Below, in pieces: positions 48,522 to 59,831 of a DNA stretch of 64,000 nucleotides. Where the stretch lies: contig JAIWNE010000056.1 of assembly GCA_025331445.1 (NCBI GenBank), positions 124,001 to 188,000 of the forward strand, given 5' to 3'. The notes below the pieces were generated by a model. It was not told where the DNA came from. It was given only the letters and a program-made list of their open reading frames with translations, and did not search any database. The stretch comes from Blakeslea trispora. Taxonomy: Eukaryota; Mucoromycota; Mucoromycetes; Mucorales; Choanephoraceae. Both the position numbers and the translations under genes were made by a program. The first letter of the stretch is position 1. Every line of letters begins with the position of its first letter.

Positions 48522-48580
48522 AATCAATCAATAAAAATAGACAATTTAGAAAAAAAAAAAACTTTCTCTTTTATTGATAT

Positions 48581-49667
48581 CTAATTAGTCTTGGGCATAA
48601 CAATGAAACCTAATGTAGGGAAATGGATAATAGAGGTAGTTTCATAGGTGGAGTCTTTGTGCAAAATAACAGTTTCATCAACAGTACTTCTGATGAGAGT
48701 ACCAACAATAGGTACTTTACCAGTATCCAAGGGCATGACAATGACTTGTTGACCCAATTCGATAGGAAGAACACTAGAGTGAACCTTGAATTCCTCAGGT
48801 ACCTCAGTAGAAGCATAACGTTTTAATCCTTCAATAGCTTCATCTTCAGTAAGAGTGGGTCGCTTTTCAGTTTGGTCCCAATTGGCAAGAGCCATAAGTC
48901 TGCTCATGTGTTCGTACATCACCTTCAAGTTTGTCTTTACCCAATCTTCACTACCCAACAAGTTGATCAAGAAGAAAAGCAACATGCTTGAGCTAAAATC
49001 AACTGAAGAAGGTGACTCAGTATCCAACAACCATTTCTTTTGACCCAACATCTTTTCCAACACCTGGAATTCAGCAGCGATTTCTGACTTCATGAATGGA
49101 GAGGCAGCTGCCATCTTTTCAACCTCCAAAGGTCTTCCTAACATAGCACTACGATCGGCAAGGAAATTTTCAGGAAGTTTTTTTACAGGCAATTGAGATA
49201 CAATGATTCCAAACACAGTGTTATCAAGCCATATGTTCAATCCTCTTGAGAGAGCCTCAGAAGACTCACCATTAGCTGTCTTGGGATAAAGACTTGGTTC
49301 GGGGAAGCTAATTCAAATGATGGTTTTAGAATGATGAAAGAAACAGCACACTTCTCTACTCACAGTCTTTCAATTTCGGCAATAATAGCCTTGGTATCAC
49401 AGAAAGTATGTTGACCAACTTGCAAAACAGGTGTCTTTCTATAGCCACCATCGAATGGTCTACGTTTGGGGCGAGGTTCCATCACATCGACCAACACAAC
49501 CTTGTACTCGACTTTTTTGTAATTCAAAATCCATGCAACCTTTTGAGCATAGGGTGAACTAGGGTACCAAAACTAACACTCATATAAGCAATCATATGGA
49601 TACTCTTGAACGAAAAAGAAAGAGAAAGAAAATCACATACCAAAACAATATCTTCAGAGTTAGCCAT
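48581..49667 (-). CDS. GST-fold protein with C-terminal extra domain, paralogue A
   Basis: Exons 49641-49667, 49364-49572 and 48581-49307 give 320 residues. The N terminus is a thioredoxin-like GST domain: LFWYPSSPYAQKVAWILNYK, MEPRPKRRPFDGGYRKTPVL and HTFCDTKAIIAEI. The GST catalytic Cys/Ser position falls in PSSPYAQKV. A helical GST-C part follows, with FLADRSAMLGRPLEVEKMAA and LLDTESPSSVDFSSSMLLFF. The last 90 residues (LGQQVIVMPLDTGKVPIVGT onward) form an extra domain seen in fungal GST-like proteins (I believe DUF7962). It is a close relative of the gene at 51110-52182 on the other strand, with the same exon structure. Substrate unknown. Confidence 0.85.
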
Positions 49668-51109
49668 TATAAAATCCAATGAAAGAAGAAGGAAGAAGTT
49701 CAGGTAATAAGATTTTTCTTTTTATATCTATTGTCTGTTTTTCAAACTGAATCCAATTTAGTTTCACATATCAAATACATGAAGACCTTGAAAGGAAAAA
49801 TTGACTTGATCCATTTAAGAAAAAAAATAAAATAAAAGAATACATGACGCCTTTTATGACCCGGACCTAAGCATCTCCTTTTTCCTGTTAAACAGAAAGA
49901 AAGTCGCGTATCTTTGCAAATGCTGGCATGAAATAAGAGTTTGACGCGTATACAAATGGAGTAATATTCGTCACTTCTCAATAATTATCGGCTGAAAAGA
50001 ATAGCCTAGTTAAGCTCACAGTGCATTTTAGATTTTGAGTTTAATGTCGCACTAAGTAACTCTTGTCCAATAAGAATGTTGGTTGGTCCACCAATCAAGC
50101 CATAGCCATATGTCAAAAACTTGATTACTTGTTGCAGTCCATTTTTCAAAACATTTAAGTAAGGATGCAATTTCTTTACGGAAACGGGCAAGGAAATGTT
50201 GTTGGCGAGACCATAGTTTGTTGCCTAAGAAAAGCTATTAGCTATTGAGACAACAAGTCCTCGCACTCAATTTCTAATGAACAAGAGATCTTCTAATTCT
50301 GTAACACATGCAGTTGTAGAAAAGAGAGGGATAACGGAAATGTTGATATGGAATCATGCTATAGGTTTTACTCTGGTGACAAGAAAACGAGATCGTTTCA
50401 CTTGTTTCTTTTTATCAAATGCCCAAGTGCTTTGGCTGTCATAAAGTAATTAGGTATTCATATTCATGCAGCTCTGAAATGGGTCAAAAACTATGACAAA
50501 TACTCTGAAGTGATTGGAAGTCTGTTACAAAACAGGCTTCTGGAAGAAGAATCGCTCTTGAATAGGATCAGTAAGGCATATATAACTTACATTTTCATAA
50601 TTTAACATCCAAGCCAAAAAAAAACATAAGCCGATCTTTTTTCAAATGATGAGACTGTAAAACACGCGAATGTGAAGCTGCATAAATATTGAAAAAATCG
50701 ATACACAAAATCGAACTTTTATATTGAAAGACTCAGTCTGCACATACAAAGAAAAAGACGTACGGCTTTAGCTAAATCATATGTAAATCCCTTTCTCTCT
50801 TTTGTTAATTCTCTGAGAGGATAAGTACAAGCTGAGTTATCACTAAATTAGCTATGTTTCAGATATCTTCTTCTCTGTTATTTATTCTCATTGTCAAACC
50901 TGACCCAAGTTTTTAGCTCCGTATGAAGCTCATCAAAGTTTCTGTGTTACTAAATGATGTTTTCCCTGAAAAGATGGTTTGTTCTCAAGGTCAAATAGCT
51001 TTAATCATCCTTTATCCAGGAAACAAGTCACTTGATGATGTTTCTTTCATAAATTAAATTTCCAAGCTTTTCTAAACCCGTTCTTTTTTTTTTGAATTTG
51101 TAGGAAAAA
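49668..51109. other. Intergenic between the two GST-like paralogues
   Basis: About 1.4 kb holding two divergent promoters. A 61-codon minus frame (50006-50191) has no recognisable domain. A T-tract (51083-51093) precedes the right-hand gene. Confidence 0.45.
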
Positions 51110-52182
51110 ATGACAAACCAACAAATCATTTTGGTAAACTACATTATGCATAGCTATGTTCCTTGACTGATCTCCGTTTAAAGCATTGGTACCCAAGCTC
51201 TCCATTTGCTCAAAAAGTTGCATGGGCTTTATTATTCAAAAATGTAGAATTCAAGACTGTTCTCATTAGCCCTATTGAACCTCGTCCTCTTCGTCGCCCC
51301 TTAGATGCTGGTTATAGAAAAACACCCATCCTTCAAATAGGCAACCATACCTATTGTGATACCAAAATCATTTTTGCTGAACTTGAAGAAAGGTAAAAAC
51401 AAAAATTTGGGAAATTGTTCTTTTATTGAGATCCTCCCCTTTTTTGTTTTCACAATAGATTCCCTGAGCCTTCCTTCTATCCACCTGGATGTAGCAAGGT
51501 ATTGTTTTCTGGCCTTTCACGCTGGATGGATAGCACTTTGTTTGATCTGTCAGTTTCACAACTTCAAATGGGAAATTTGGGTCCAAAGTTCGTTGAAGAT
51601 CGTTCAAGCCTCTCTGGACGAAACATCAATCCGGAAAAACTCAAGCTCACCATCCCTTATATGAACCACAGTTTGAAGGCAGAGCTTGCAATTGCTGAGA
51701 ATTTTGTGAAAGAGCACTCTGAAAATGGCAAGCACTGGGCTATGGGAACCCAGTCGATATCCTTACTCGATCTTCATTTTGCCATGATTACCTGGTTCCT
51801 GCAAGGCTTGATTGGCAAAGAGTGGGTAAAGAAAACTGTGCCAGTCTTGAATAGCCATCTGGAAAAGGTGAAGAGTGTCATTGATTTCAGCAAACTCAAA
51901 ACAATGCCAAAGATTACTCCTGAAGAAGCTTTGCAAGTTGCCAAAGATCAATCTTCTGACTTGCCCAATGCCTATCATGATGGCTCTTTGCAAATTAAAT
52001 TGGGTCAAGCAGTATCGATCTTGCCAGCAGATTCTAGTAAGACAGCTGCTGTTGGTACTCTTGTGCATAGCACGACTACCACAACTGTGATTCAACACAA
52101 GGAAGACAAATATGGATTTGTAGGTTATACCCATTTCCCTGTTGTTGGATATGTTGTACTTCCATTAAGAAACAAATTGTAA
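51110..52182 (+). CDS. GST-fold protein with C-terminal extra domain, paralogue B
   Basis: Exons 51110-51133, 51184-51392 and 51459-52182 give 318 residues. The true start is MTNQQIIL in a 24-nt coding exon, matched by MANSEDIVL in paralogue A; the in-frame ATG at 51163 lies in intron 1. The GST-N domain reads HWYPSSPFAQKVAWALLFKN, PIEPRPLRRPLDAGYRKTPI and HTYCDTKIIFAELEER. The same C-terminal domain ends with YVVLPLRNKL. Middle exons of both paralogues are 209 nt long and split at the same codons. Divergent from paralogue A and convergent with the chitin synthase gene, with 37 bp between stop codons. Confidence 0.86.
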
Positions 52183-52219
52183 CAAAATAATAAAAAAAGC
52201 AGGGCGGATTTTATTTGTA

Positions 52220-55200
52220 TTAACCGGATGTAAAGAGATTCAACAGTAAAAACATGAATGATCCCAAAAATCTGAAGAAGCCTAAACCAAAATTGGCCCA
52301 GAGCATGAGTCCCATATAGGTCGTGCCCACTGAATCATGGAATATTGAGCTATAATCGACTGCAGTAATAAACACAACAAGTAAAGCGTTACATGCAATC
52401 CATACTAAAACCAGATGAGTTCTAAACGATCGATAGTAATCATCTCTTGTCAATGATCCATGATTGTTCTACAAGATTCAAAAAAAAAAGCAATTTAATG
52501 ATAGGCCAACTAGAAAAAGAAAAAAGATCTTGATGGACAAACAAGCTTACCTGATCTTTCTTGGGTTTTTCATCTAATGCAAACAGAGCTTCATCGTATT
52601 GACAATTGATGTCATTCTGATCGGCAGGCAATTCAATTTCTGCAGTTTTGACACCTTTTTCCTTTTCAGATACTTTGACAACACCTAAATCTTTAGCAAT
52701 AGAATTGTCTCCTTTTGTTCCCCAACTATTGAAATAGAGGCATAATTTTTTTTTAGGATTTAGTATTCTTGTTATTCAATCCAACAAACAATTAAAGAAA
52801 AGACTTGCCTGACATCGTGCGTATTACAAAAAGCATAAATATTGACAATGTTAACATAGCCCGGCAGCAGCAGTAGATACTGCAAGAAGCTTGTGAACAT
52901 ATGAAATGGTTGACGATGTAGACAGCTGGAAACTAGGTATATACCGTATGTTGATCCAAGTGAAACTACAACGTTTCGTAAACCCGGATCGTTCATTGCA
53001 ATTACAAAATTGATAGTTGTATCTTGGGACCAATTGTTTCTCTCACTAGCAAACTGGATACCTTTGTAAACCAGCCATGAAGAGCAAAAGAGCATATAGC
53101 ACATAATTATCGCAAATCCTACTAGACACATCATAAACAAGTATCTGGATCTAAGCAGAGAAAGAAAAGCGTAAGAAATTATTGTTTTCAATATTGTTTA
53201 GGAGCTTGTGGTTCTTACCCTTGTGGACGATTGCCCATAGAGCAAATAAAGACAACGAAGAGCAAGAAAGCATAGACATATTTGAAGAACTCAAACACCC
53301 TAGTTCCCCAGCCATTTCCGAATGGATCAACTGTTGGATCTGATATGCTTTTAGTGATAAAGTAAAAAGTGATAAAGAAATTGCCCTAATGATATTAAAG
53401 TTAAGTCATCGTTATAAAAAAAAGAAAGGGCGGCACTAGTAACTTACAACAGAAAACCAGCTGAAGACAAGACTAATGATATTGTAGATGCATTCAACCA
53501 TCAATAGAAATGTTCGATTAAAACCATGTCCACTATTCCAAATCTTGCGAAAATGAATCAAACTGTAAACACCCGCAAAAAAAGAACCATTGGTCCATCT
53601 TCTTCTCTGAGAAATAAACTCTGGTAACTGGTCTGGAACATCAGTCTCTCCAAACGCATTTTTCACGTACTGCAGTAGCCATCGTTCATCTTTCTTGGCC
53701 ACCAACTCAAAGCAAAGGATTCGATCCTCAGCTAGGTACATATTGGCCTCAAACAGACCTGCTTTATCTCCGCTACCATGTAAATCTTCTCCGATAAAAT
53801 ACTTTTCAAGTGGTCCGTGTCCGTCCACATTGTTCTTGAGTGCTGCATATCTATAAGCTGAGAAAGCACCGGGCAACACGCTGATATAACCAAACACGCT
53901 TTCCAAAGGTTTGTCCAAGATATTTGACATTTTGTATTCGAAATTCTGAGCAGCCACCAGAGGATTCAGAAGCTGACAACAAGCAGTACCCAACATCACC
54001 CGGATCTCGCCACAAGCACCACCCACAAGAGGATTTTGATGAAATGCCTTCCATAGCTGATAAATACTACTGTTGCCAGGTCTGGTACCAACATCAAGCA
54101 AGATGCACACATTTGGCTGAATGATAGGACCAAATGCGTTAAAAAACCAACGATGTGAGTTGATTTTCTTTGCGTTTTTTTCTTTCAAACAAAACATGAC
54201 TTGGACTGGAACGATTCCCTGTAGTTGTTGCAACAAGTTAACATACTTGCTAAATGAGATATTAGGGGAGTTTTTTTCACTTACTTTGTCTGATCCTTTG
54301 ATATTCATGTCTGAATCGATTGATATTTGGGTGGTATACTTTTTTTTAAAAGAAAAAAAAAAAGAGAGAGAGATAAGCATCACTTGTGTCTATCATGTAG
54401 TCATGCTCTTCTTACTTCATATATATGAGCCTTGACTGGTTTATCATCTACCACGTTTTTAGCAATACCAGCTTGGTATACACCCATAGAAGCCAATACA
54501 TTCAAGACTCGCTTGTTGACTACTTTTCGACCGTCTGCTACAATACAAACAACCACCTTTTTCCAACCATCAGGGCCCCAGACTGAGCTCTTATTCATAC
54601 TACAGAGATGAGCAATATTCTTCATGACGCCATGCATTGTTCTCGTAAACAAGACTTCATCTTCCTACAAATTATGAAAGAGGGTCAAAATCGTTTTTTT
54701 TTCTTGGCAAACAATAGATTAGCTTACATTATACATTGTCATGACTATAAACAGTTCTGTCTCACGGTTATATATTTTGGGCCGTAAGGTATAGCCTTCA
54801 GATTCGAAATCATCAGGATCGCATGTAGCTGCAGTATATCTTAATTGCGAGAATTCATCATAGTTCTTGTCTGTAAAGCTTAGAGCTCCTAACAATCGAT
54901 CTGGAATAGGGCAGTCAATGACAAGATTATTGTTCGTCAATTGAAGTCGGCGAGTCACTCGTCTTCTCAGGCCCTTCTCTTGTCGATCTTTATGTGTTGC
55001 TGGTGCATCTAGATAAGATTCTGTATCAGTTCTAACCAATGTTGCTGCACTATTTCGATTTGGTCTGTCATTTGAAGAAGACGGATTGTTTTGTTTTTGC
55101 GACCGAAGCGATGACAATGTCTGTTGATTTTTGGAGTAGTTGTGTTCTTGATGATCCATGTTGATAGGATGATTCTCTTCATCTTTCTTTTTATCGTCGG

Positions 55201-55255
55201 AGGAACCAAGCCAGCCTAGAATCCATCCGCCAAAGGTATTGGTATTAGAAGTCAT
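52220..55255 (-). CDS. Chitin synthase (division 1, class I-III)
   Basis: Membrane glycosyltransferase polymerising UDP-GlcNAc into cell-wall chitin. Exons 54728-55255, 54416-54664, 54285-54338, 53448-54218, 53219-53385, 52809-53150, 52551-52725 and 52220-52468 give 844 residues. After a disordered N terminus come the division 1 motifs: [61 protein letters not shown], the donor site [13 protein letters not shown] and the catalytic [11 protein letters not shown]. The C-terminal half has about six or seven membrane segments and the conserved HDVSWGTKGD. The intron after exon 6 uses a GC donor (AG/GCAAGT), required for the DVS-WGTKG junction. N-terminal ATG at 55327 would add residues coded in a low-complexity leader and is not preferred. 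Confidence 0.94.
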
Positions 55256-55689
55256 TAATTGAAGATAAACAAAAAGAGAGAAAGTGAGGTTATATGAAGT
55301 GATAAAAACAAAAAAAGACGTCAGCATATAAGCCCGTGCCCTTTTAGATCTATTGCCAAAAGTGTATGTTTGTTATTGTTACAGTCAGTCTTATGGAAAT
55401 TGGCGTTTTCTAAAAAATAATTGTGGTTCGTTCCTACCACAATAGTCGTTGTCTCCGCTTTGACTCCAGATGTGGTATTAGCTCTCCGAGCCACGCTTTT
55501 ACAATCACTGGAAACTGAAATTCGATCGGGCCTTAAAAAAAGCATATCTGGCATGATGATGACAACAATCAATATTTCATTCTTTTACAAAAACAATTCA
55601 ATTCAAATATGTTTACTATTGGTGTACAAGCAGCCGTGGCAGATACAACAAGAGTGATGAGAAAACTTATTGAAGAGTGTATTGGTTGA
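55256..55689. other. Intergenic
   Basis: The 5' flank of the chitin synthase gene running into transposon remains. Overlapping frames at 55321-55572 (minus) and 55421-55657 (plus) are antisense to each other, and neither is recognised. Confidence 0.35.
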
Positions 55690-56322
55690 ATCGCGCTAGC
55701 ATTCCTTGAGAGAGAGAGGTTTCACGCATAATGGGGATCCCCTACACAACTGTAAACAACATCGTGGAAAAAGGCACACTTCTGTCCAGCGTTTCATCCT
55801 GGCTCAACCCCAAAAGCTAACAAAAAAACAATGAGACATATCGATCGAATTGCAACAAACAACCCTTTCTTTAGCATTGATGGCATCAAACACGAGCTGG
55901 AGAAATTAAAAGTTACAGTCTGTAGAAAGACTGTCGTCAGCTATTATCGTCAGCTAGGCTTCAAATCTTACTACGCATCTCACAAGCCTGCCTTGACGAA
56001 GAAGCACAAGCAGTTTCGACTCGAATGGGCCAAGGAACATGTCGATTGGACAACAGAGCTTCAACCCTGGTACTTGAAAACCCAAGCACAGGAGGACAGA
56101 CGCTTCTTGTTTCAAGAAGATGGGACTACGTGTCATACAGGAGCTAATGCGTGTCTTTGGAAGAGCCGTCATTTGATGAAGAGGCTTGAGTACTGGCCTG
56201 CACAAAGCCCAGATTTGAACCCCATTGAGCATCTGTGGTGGGCTCTTGAGCAGTGTATAGCAAGCATACGTCATGCTGTCCACAACACTGCTCAGCTGAA
56301 GGAATTGCTGCTGGATGAGTGA
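55690..56322 (+). pseudogene. Degenerate Tc1/mariner transposase
   Basis: The open part (55831-56322) has HKPALTKKHKQFRLEWAKEH, then FQEDGTTCHTGANACLW with the second catalytic Asp, and YWPAQSPDLNPIEHLWWALE with the third acidic residue, the typical Tc1 DDE signature. Between EHVDWTTE and QPWYLKTQ the segment with the first catalytic Asp is missing, so an internal deletion has removed the active site. Upstream a helix-turn-helix piece (MGIPYTTVNNIVEKG at 55731) is in a different frame and ends in stops. No inverted termini were recognised. It is inactive. Confidence 0.82.
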
Positions 56323-56883
56323 AGTAAAGTCAGTAGTGACTTACTTGTTCGCTTGGTGAACAACATAAAGGACCTCTGTCAAGCCATCATAGATGCCAAA
56401 GGTAGTATGACAAAAAACAGAGCTTAATTGGACATCGTCTTGAATCATTAACGTATCTTTTAGTTTATGCATCTTTAAGGCTGGGTTTCAATTTTAAAAA
56501 GTGATTGAATTTATTCTGTGGTTCTTAGTTTTAAAAATATATTTTTCACTCCTCCCCTTTTGATCCTTTACAAATAATCAATGACACTATCAGTCACTGC
56601 TCTATAGCTACCAAAAAGCACCCGTTACTCTCATAAATCATTGCATGATTTGACCCCCTCCCTGCTCCAGTACATCCACGTTACACCCCTCTGCGATGTG
56701 TGACTATAAAACAATAATTTAACTTGTTTCAATAAAAACTCATAATAATGCGTTTTAATTAAAATCAGGGCACCACAGAACAAATTTCAGATTCAAGCGA
56801 CTGTAAATTGATAGAATAATAAAATGATAAAACAACAAATGTGATGGTAATCGACAAAAGTTTAATGTTTGTGTTGTCACAAA
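56323..56883. other. Intergenic / transposon flank
   Basis: AT-rich stretch between the Tc1 remnant and the LINE remnant; its right part is probably the 3' UTR of the LINE (minus strand). No coding content recognised. Confidence 0.4.
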
Positions 56884-58436
56884 TCAATCTAAAATTTCCG
56901 TGCGGATTCTAGAGGGAGAGGGAGAGGAAAGTGTGTCAATGGAATGATGCGAAGTGACGGGCGATCTTGTAATAAAAGAGATTGCCCGGTTTAGAAGAGT
57001 TTCAGGTACTATGGGAATTGAACCAAAATGTGAGTGCCAGTGACCCACCCACAGGACCCAGTGAGTGGTAAACACAACTGTCAGTAAGAAAGAAGTAGAA
57101 GAGGCTAGGGATGTGGGCAAGGCTGTGAGTTGTAAGATATCTATGACCTCCGTGGGAGTAAAATAGTGGTGCGGAAAGTAGGCAACAAGAACCTCCACCC
57201 AGATGCTCCATCGGACGGGACACTCAGCAATGAAGTGGTTATGAGACTCTATCTGTCGACAGTAGGTACAGAGGGGTGAGTTGCGTATGCCTATTTGATG
57301 CAGCCATTGAGCGGTTGGTAGGAGGCGATGAAAGGTACGATACTCGAGCGTCCGAACTGGAAGATGAACCCGTAGGTTCCAAAATTTGGTAAGCAATGAA
57401 GAAGAAATTAGGACTCGCCAATTGATAGCATCGAAATAGTGGTGTATTCGAAAGGCCTGGGAGCTGTAGTTTCTCCATAGGTGACTTGTGGTCAACTGGA
57501 GACGGAGAGCCTCGGGGGGTCAATTGAGGAAAAACTATCGGAGGGTGAAGCTTCAACCAGGAAGACACCAAAGGAAGGAATCGTAAGGATCCTTCAAAGA
57601 CCACTTCTCGGTAAAGTCGAAAGAGGAGATAAGGGTGGCGTGTATACGACCTTGGACGATGGATTATCAGCGGCAGTGTTCCGGAGGTGGGTTCCAAAAA
57701 AAAGGACAAGCGGGCAATGTTCTGTAACGGCACAACCAGTGGTCAGTGGGAAGATCTTCAAAAAATTTCCAAAGAGGGAACTGTAACAATACACCGACTG
57801 GGACCTGTCCAAAGGAAAAGTCAATCCCAAAGTGATCAAACGCTTTGTACAGGGAGTGAGCAACAGACGTTGGATGGGCTAGGACATGAGAGCGATGATC
57901 GGGCGAGTACAAGGTGAAAAGTGGTTGCTCTGCACAAGGCGACATCAGAGAAAAATGATGCAACAGCATTTCTTTGACGTTAGAGCAGGCCACCGAGAAA
58001 AGAGGGAAGAGCCACTTCATCTGGAGCACCAAAGTCTGTTTGCTAGGGTTGAGCAAGCCTAGTCCGCCCTCAGGTCTTGGAAGACAAAGCTGATCAAAGG
58101 AAGCACGAGGGGACTTGTTTTGCCACACGAATTGATAACATAACGATCTGATTGTTTTTAGGGTGGTACTGTCCACAGGTAGCAATCGAAGCGAATACCA
58201 TAGTTTAGAAAGCAGAAGGGTGTTCAAGATCGTTACTCTACCACGAATGGAAAGAGATCTTTGAGAGTAGACAGCCATACCCGAACGCAATGTTTCTACC
58301 AAGGCTTCCTGACATTTTTCTTCTGAGCTAACGTATAGGACATCTGAAATCCAAGATATCGGAAGGGATCAGGGGAAAATTTCGTGTAGTAAGTGGAGAT
58401 TGAGTCCCTTTGGAATAGGGCTCGTTCATTACTAAC
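56884..58436 (-). mobile_element. 5'-truncated, frameshifted LINE (non-LTR retrotransposon) fragment
   Basis: The 3' part of a reverse transcriptase ORF on the minus strand. At the start the palm end reads FRYLGFQ; then come LSIRGRVTILNTLLLSKLWY and CLPRPEGGLGLLNP, typical of LINE thumb regions. The downstream part ends in a zf-RVT-like segment, RTLEYRTFHRLLP followed by CTYCRQIESHNHFIAECPVRW (C-x2-C...H-x4-C). The coding sense passes through three frames (shifts near 58340, 57700 and 57490), so it is dead. The left (5') end stops at the border of the inverted-repeat element at 58437. The catalytic YxDD part is missing. Confidence 0.85.
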
Positions 58437-58438
58437 TA

Positions 58439-58469
58439 CAGTGTGGTTCGAAATAAGTTGCGGATTTTG
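58439..58469 (+). repeat. Left terminal inverted repeat
   Basis: 31 bp beginning CAGTGTGGTTCGAAATAAG; pairs with 59058-59088 with a single mismatch (C/T at position 11). Confidence 0.93.
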
Positions 58470-58503
58470 AAAATCAAACTTAAAGAGTACTTTACATCAT
58501 GCA

Positions 58504-58977
58504 TCAGTTACAGCTTTTGCCCAATTCAACCTCTCTTTGATCCAAGCTAAACGCAATTGTTTGTGCGTCTGCTTCAGAGCAGGCTTTTTTTCTTGCCGCT
58601 ACACAAGATTTGAACTTCATACGAGTCAATGTCACTCGAAAAGCGGACAAAGAGACCTTCTTGCCTAAACCCAAAAATCGACGATGCTGAGCTCTAATTG
58701 ACTCAATAGGTCGACGACGAACGCTTTGACTAATCGCGTTCAAATCAGTTTGAGAAAGAAGCCTTTTTCTTCCAGTTGAAGTTTTGGGAAGAGTGGTTTG
58801 TGTTTTCTGAAGTCTTTTATAAGGTGATTGTACAGTTGATTCAGGGAGGTCGAGATCTCTTGAGATTTGAGCAAAGTTTCCTTTGTACAAGAAAGTGCCT
58901 ACTAATCTACCATATTCGTATTTGGAAAGGTGCTTATTGGCTTCTTTGATAACAGGAGTAGTAGTAGATGTGTTCAC
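58504..58977 (-). CDS. Tc1-like transposase N-terminal (helix-turn-helix) fragment
   Basis: 157-residue frame within the inverted-repeat element. It carries a Tc1-type paired helix-turn-helix: LSKYEYGRLVGTFLYKGNFA then QISRDLDLPESTVQSPYKRL, followed by GRKRLLSQTDLNAISQSVRR and a second helical part with VSLSAFRVTLTRMKFKS. These match the DNA-binding half of Tc1 transposases (GRPRK... R... P... region). It stops at KSCN, just where the catalytic domain should begin. The ORF is open over its full length, so it may still make a DNA-binding protein able to occupy TIRs, or simply be young. Function beyond that is unknown. Confidence 0.8.
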   Translation of the reverse strand: MNTSTTTPVIKEANKHLSKYEYGRLVGTFLYKGNFAQISRDLDLPESTVQSPYKRLQKTQTTLPKTSTGRKRLLSQTDLNAISQSVRRRPIESIRAQHRRFLGLGKKVSLSAFRVTLTRMKFKSCVAARKKACSEADAQTIAFSLDQREVELGKSCN

Positions 58978-59057
58978 TTTATTACGTTTATTAAGAAAAA
59001 GGTGATGGGAAGATCAACAGAACAACCATGGGTTAGATGATCAAATCGCGGAGTTTA

Positions 59058-59088
59058 CAAAATCCGCAACTTATTTCAAACCACACTG
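59058..59088 (-). repeat. Right terminal inverted repeat
   Basis: Reverse complement of the left repeat with one mismatch; followed by TA at 59089-59090. Confidence 0.93.
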
Positions 59089-59090
59089 TA

Positions 59091-59831
59091 TGCATAACCT
59101 ATCATCTCTACCATCATTACTTCTTTTTCTTTCCTCATGATTCTTGTCATCTGTTGATATGTAACATGTTGAGAAGACGACAGAAAAAAACACACCAACA
59201 TACAAATCATCTATTCAGCAACTGTTTTTTGGAAAATCAAATCAAATATGAGTGGGCCCAAATGCTTTAGCTGTTGTTACTTTAACTCTTTTTCTAAAAA
59301 GTGTCCAATATAAACAATGTCCTCTTGTTTTGTTTACCTACGTGATGAATGTACGCTTAATGAATTTTAGCTTACTTTAACTGATGCAACTGAATTTCAT
59401 TATAGAAATACATTGCATCACAGGTTAGATCAAGTATGGCGTGTAATTAATATATTCGGGGGGGGGGATGACTTGAGCTGCTAGCAAACTTTAGTTGTTC
59501 TATCAAATTTCTTTATAAACAAAGATGAATGGAAGGTGATGCGCTTTTTTGATACTTGATACTATTGTATAGGGACCTGATTACCAACATTTGTATGATG
59601 TCATTTTAAAAAAAGGGGAAATTTGATACAAAAGACTCAAAACAACCATTACCCTTTTTTTTTTTTGCTTTACTCTGTTTTCTTTTATTATTCTAATGCC
59701 TTCAACAATGCGTTTGCATATGTATGCAAGTCTGTTGAGTCCTGAATCTGTGCAAACTTGTCTGAAGATTGCTTGATGTCTAAAATAATACTTTCTTGAT
59801 TTTGAACTAGATTTTTTTTTTAATTTAAAGG
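59091..59831. other. Intergenic
   Basis: AT-rich 3' flank of the armadillo gene. A G run (about 59459-59467) and T-tracts are seen; the 77-codon plus frame at 59037-59270 overlaps the transposon end and is not coding in my view. Confidence 0.45.

Larger units (their letters stand above)
58439..59088 (-). mobile_element. Short Tc1/mariner-like element with intact terminal inverted repeats
   Basis: 650-bp element bounded by near-perfect 31-bp inverted repeats (one mismatch), beginning CAGTGTGGTT as usual for Tc1/mariner, and flanked on both sides by TA, the target duplication of this superfamily (58437-58438 and 59089-59090). Inside is one minus-strand ORF with DNA-binding features only. Lacking a DDE domain it cannot move alone; it is a deletion derivative that could be moved by a full-length relative. 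Confidence 0.9.

Noticed and set aside
51163..51396. ATG at 51163 as start of GST paralogue B
   Set aside because: It lies inside intron 1; the paralogue on the other strand has the same tiny first exon and supports the start at 51110.
57481..57917. Plus-strand frames over the LINE remnant
   Set aside because: Antisense to reverse-transcriptase coding sequence; no recognisable content.
58430..58470. GGTTCGAA match suggesting a tRNA B-box
   Set aside because: It is part of the terminal inverted repeat; no cloverleaf can be drawn around it, and no other tRNA was recognised in the window.
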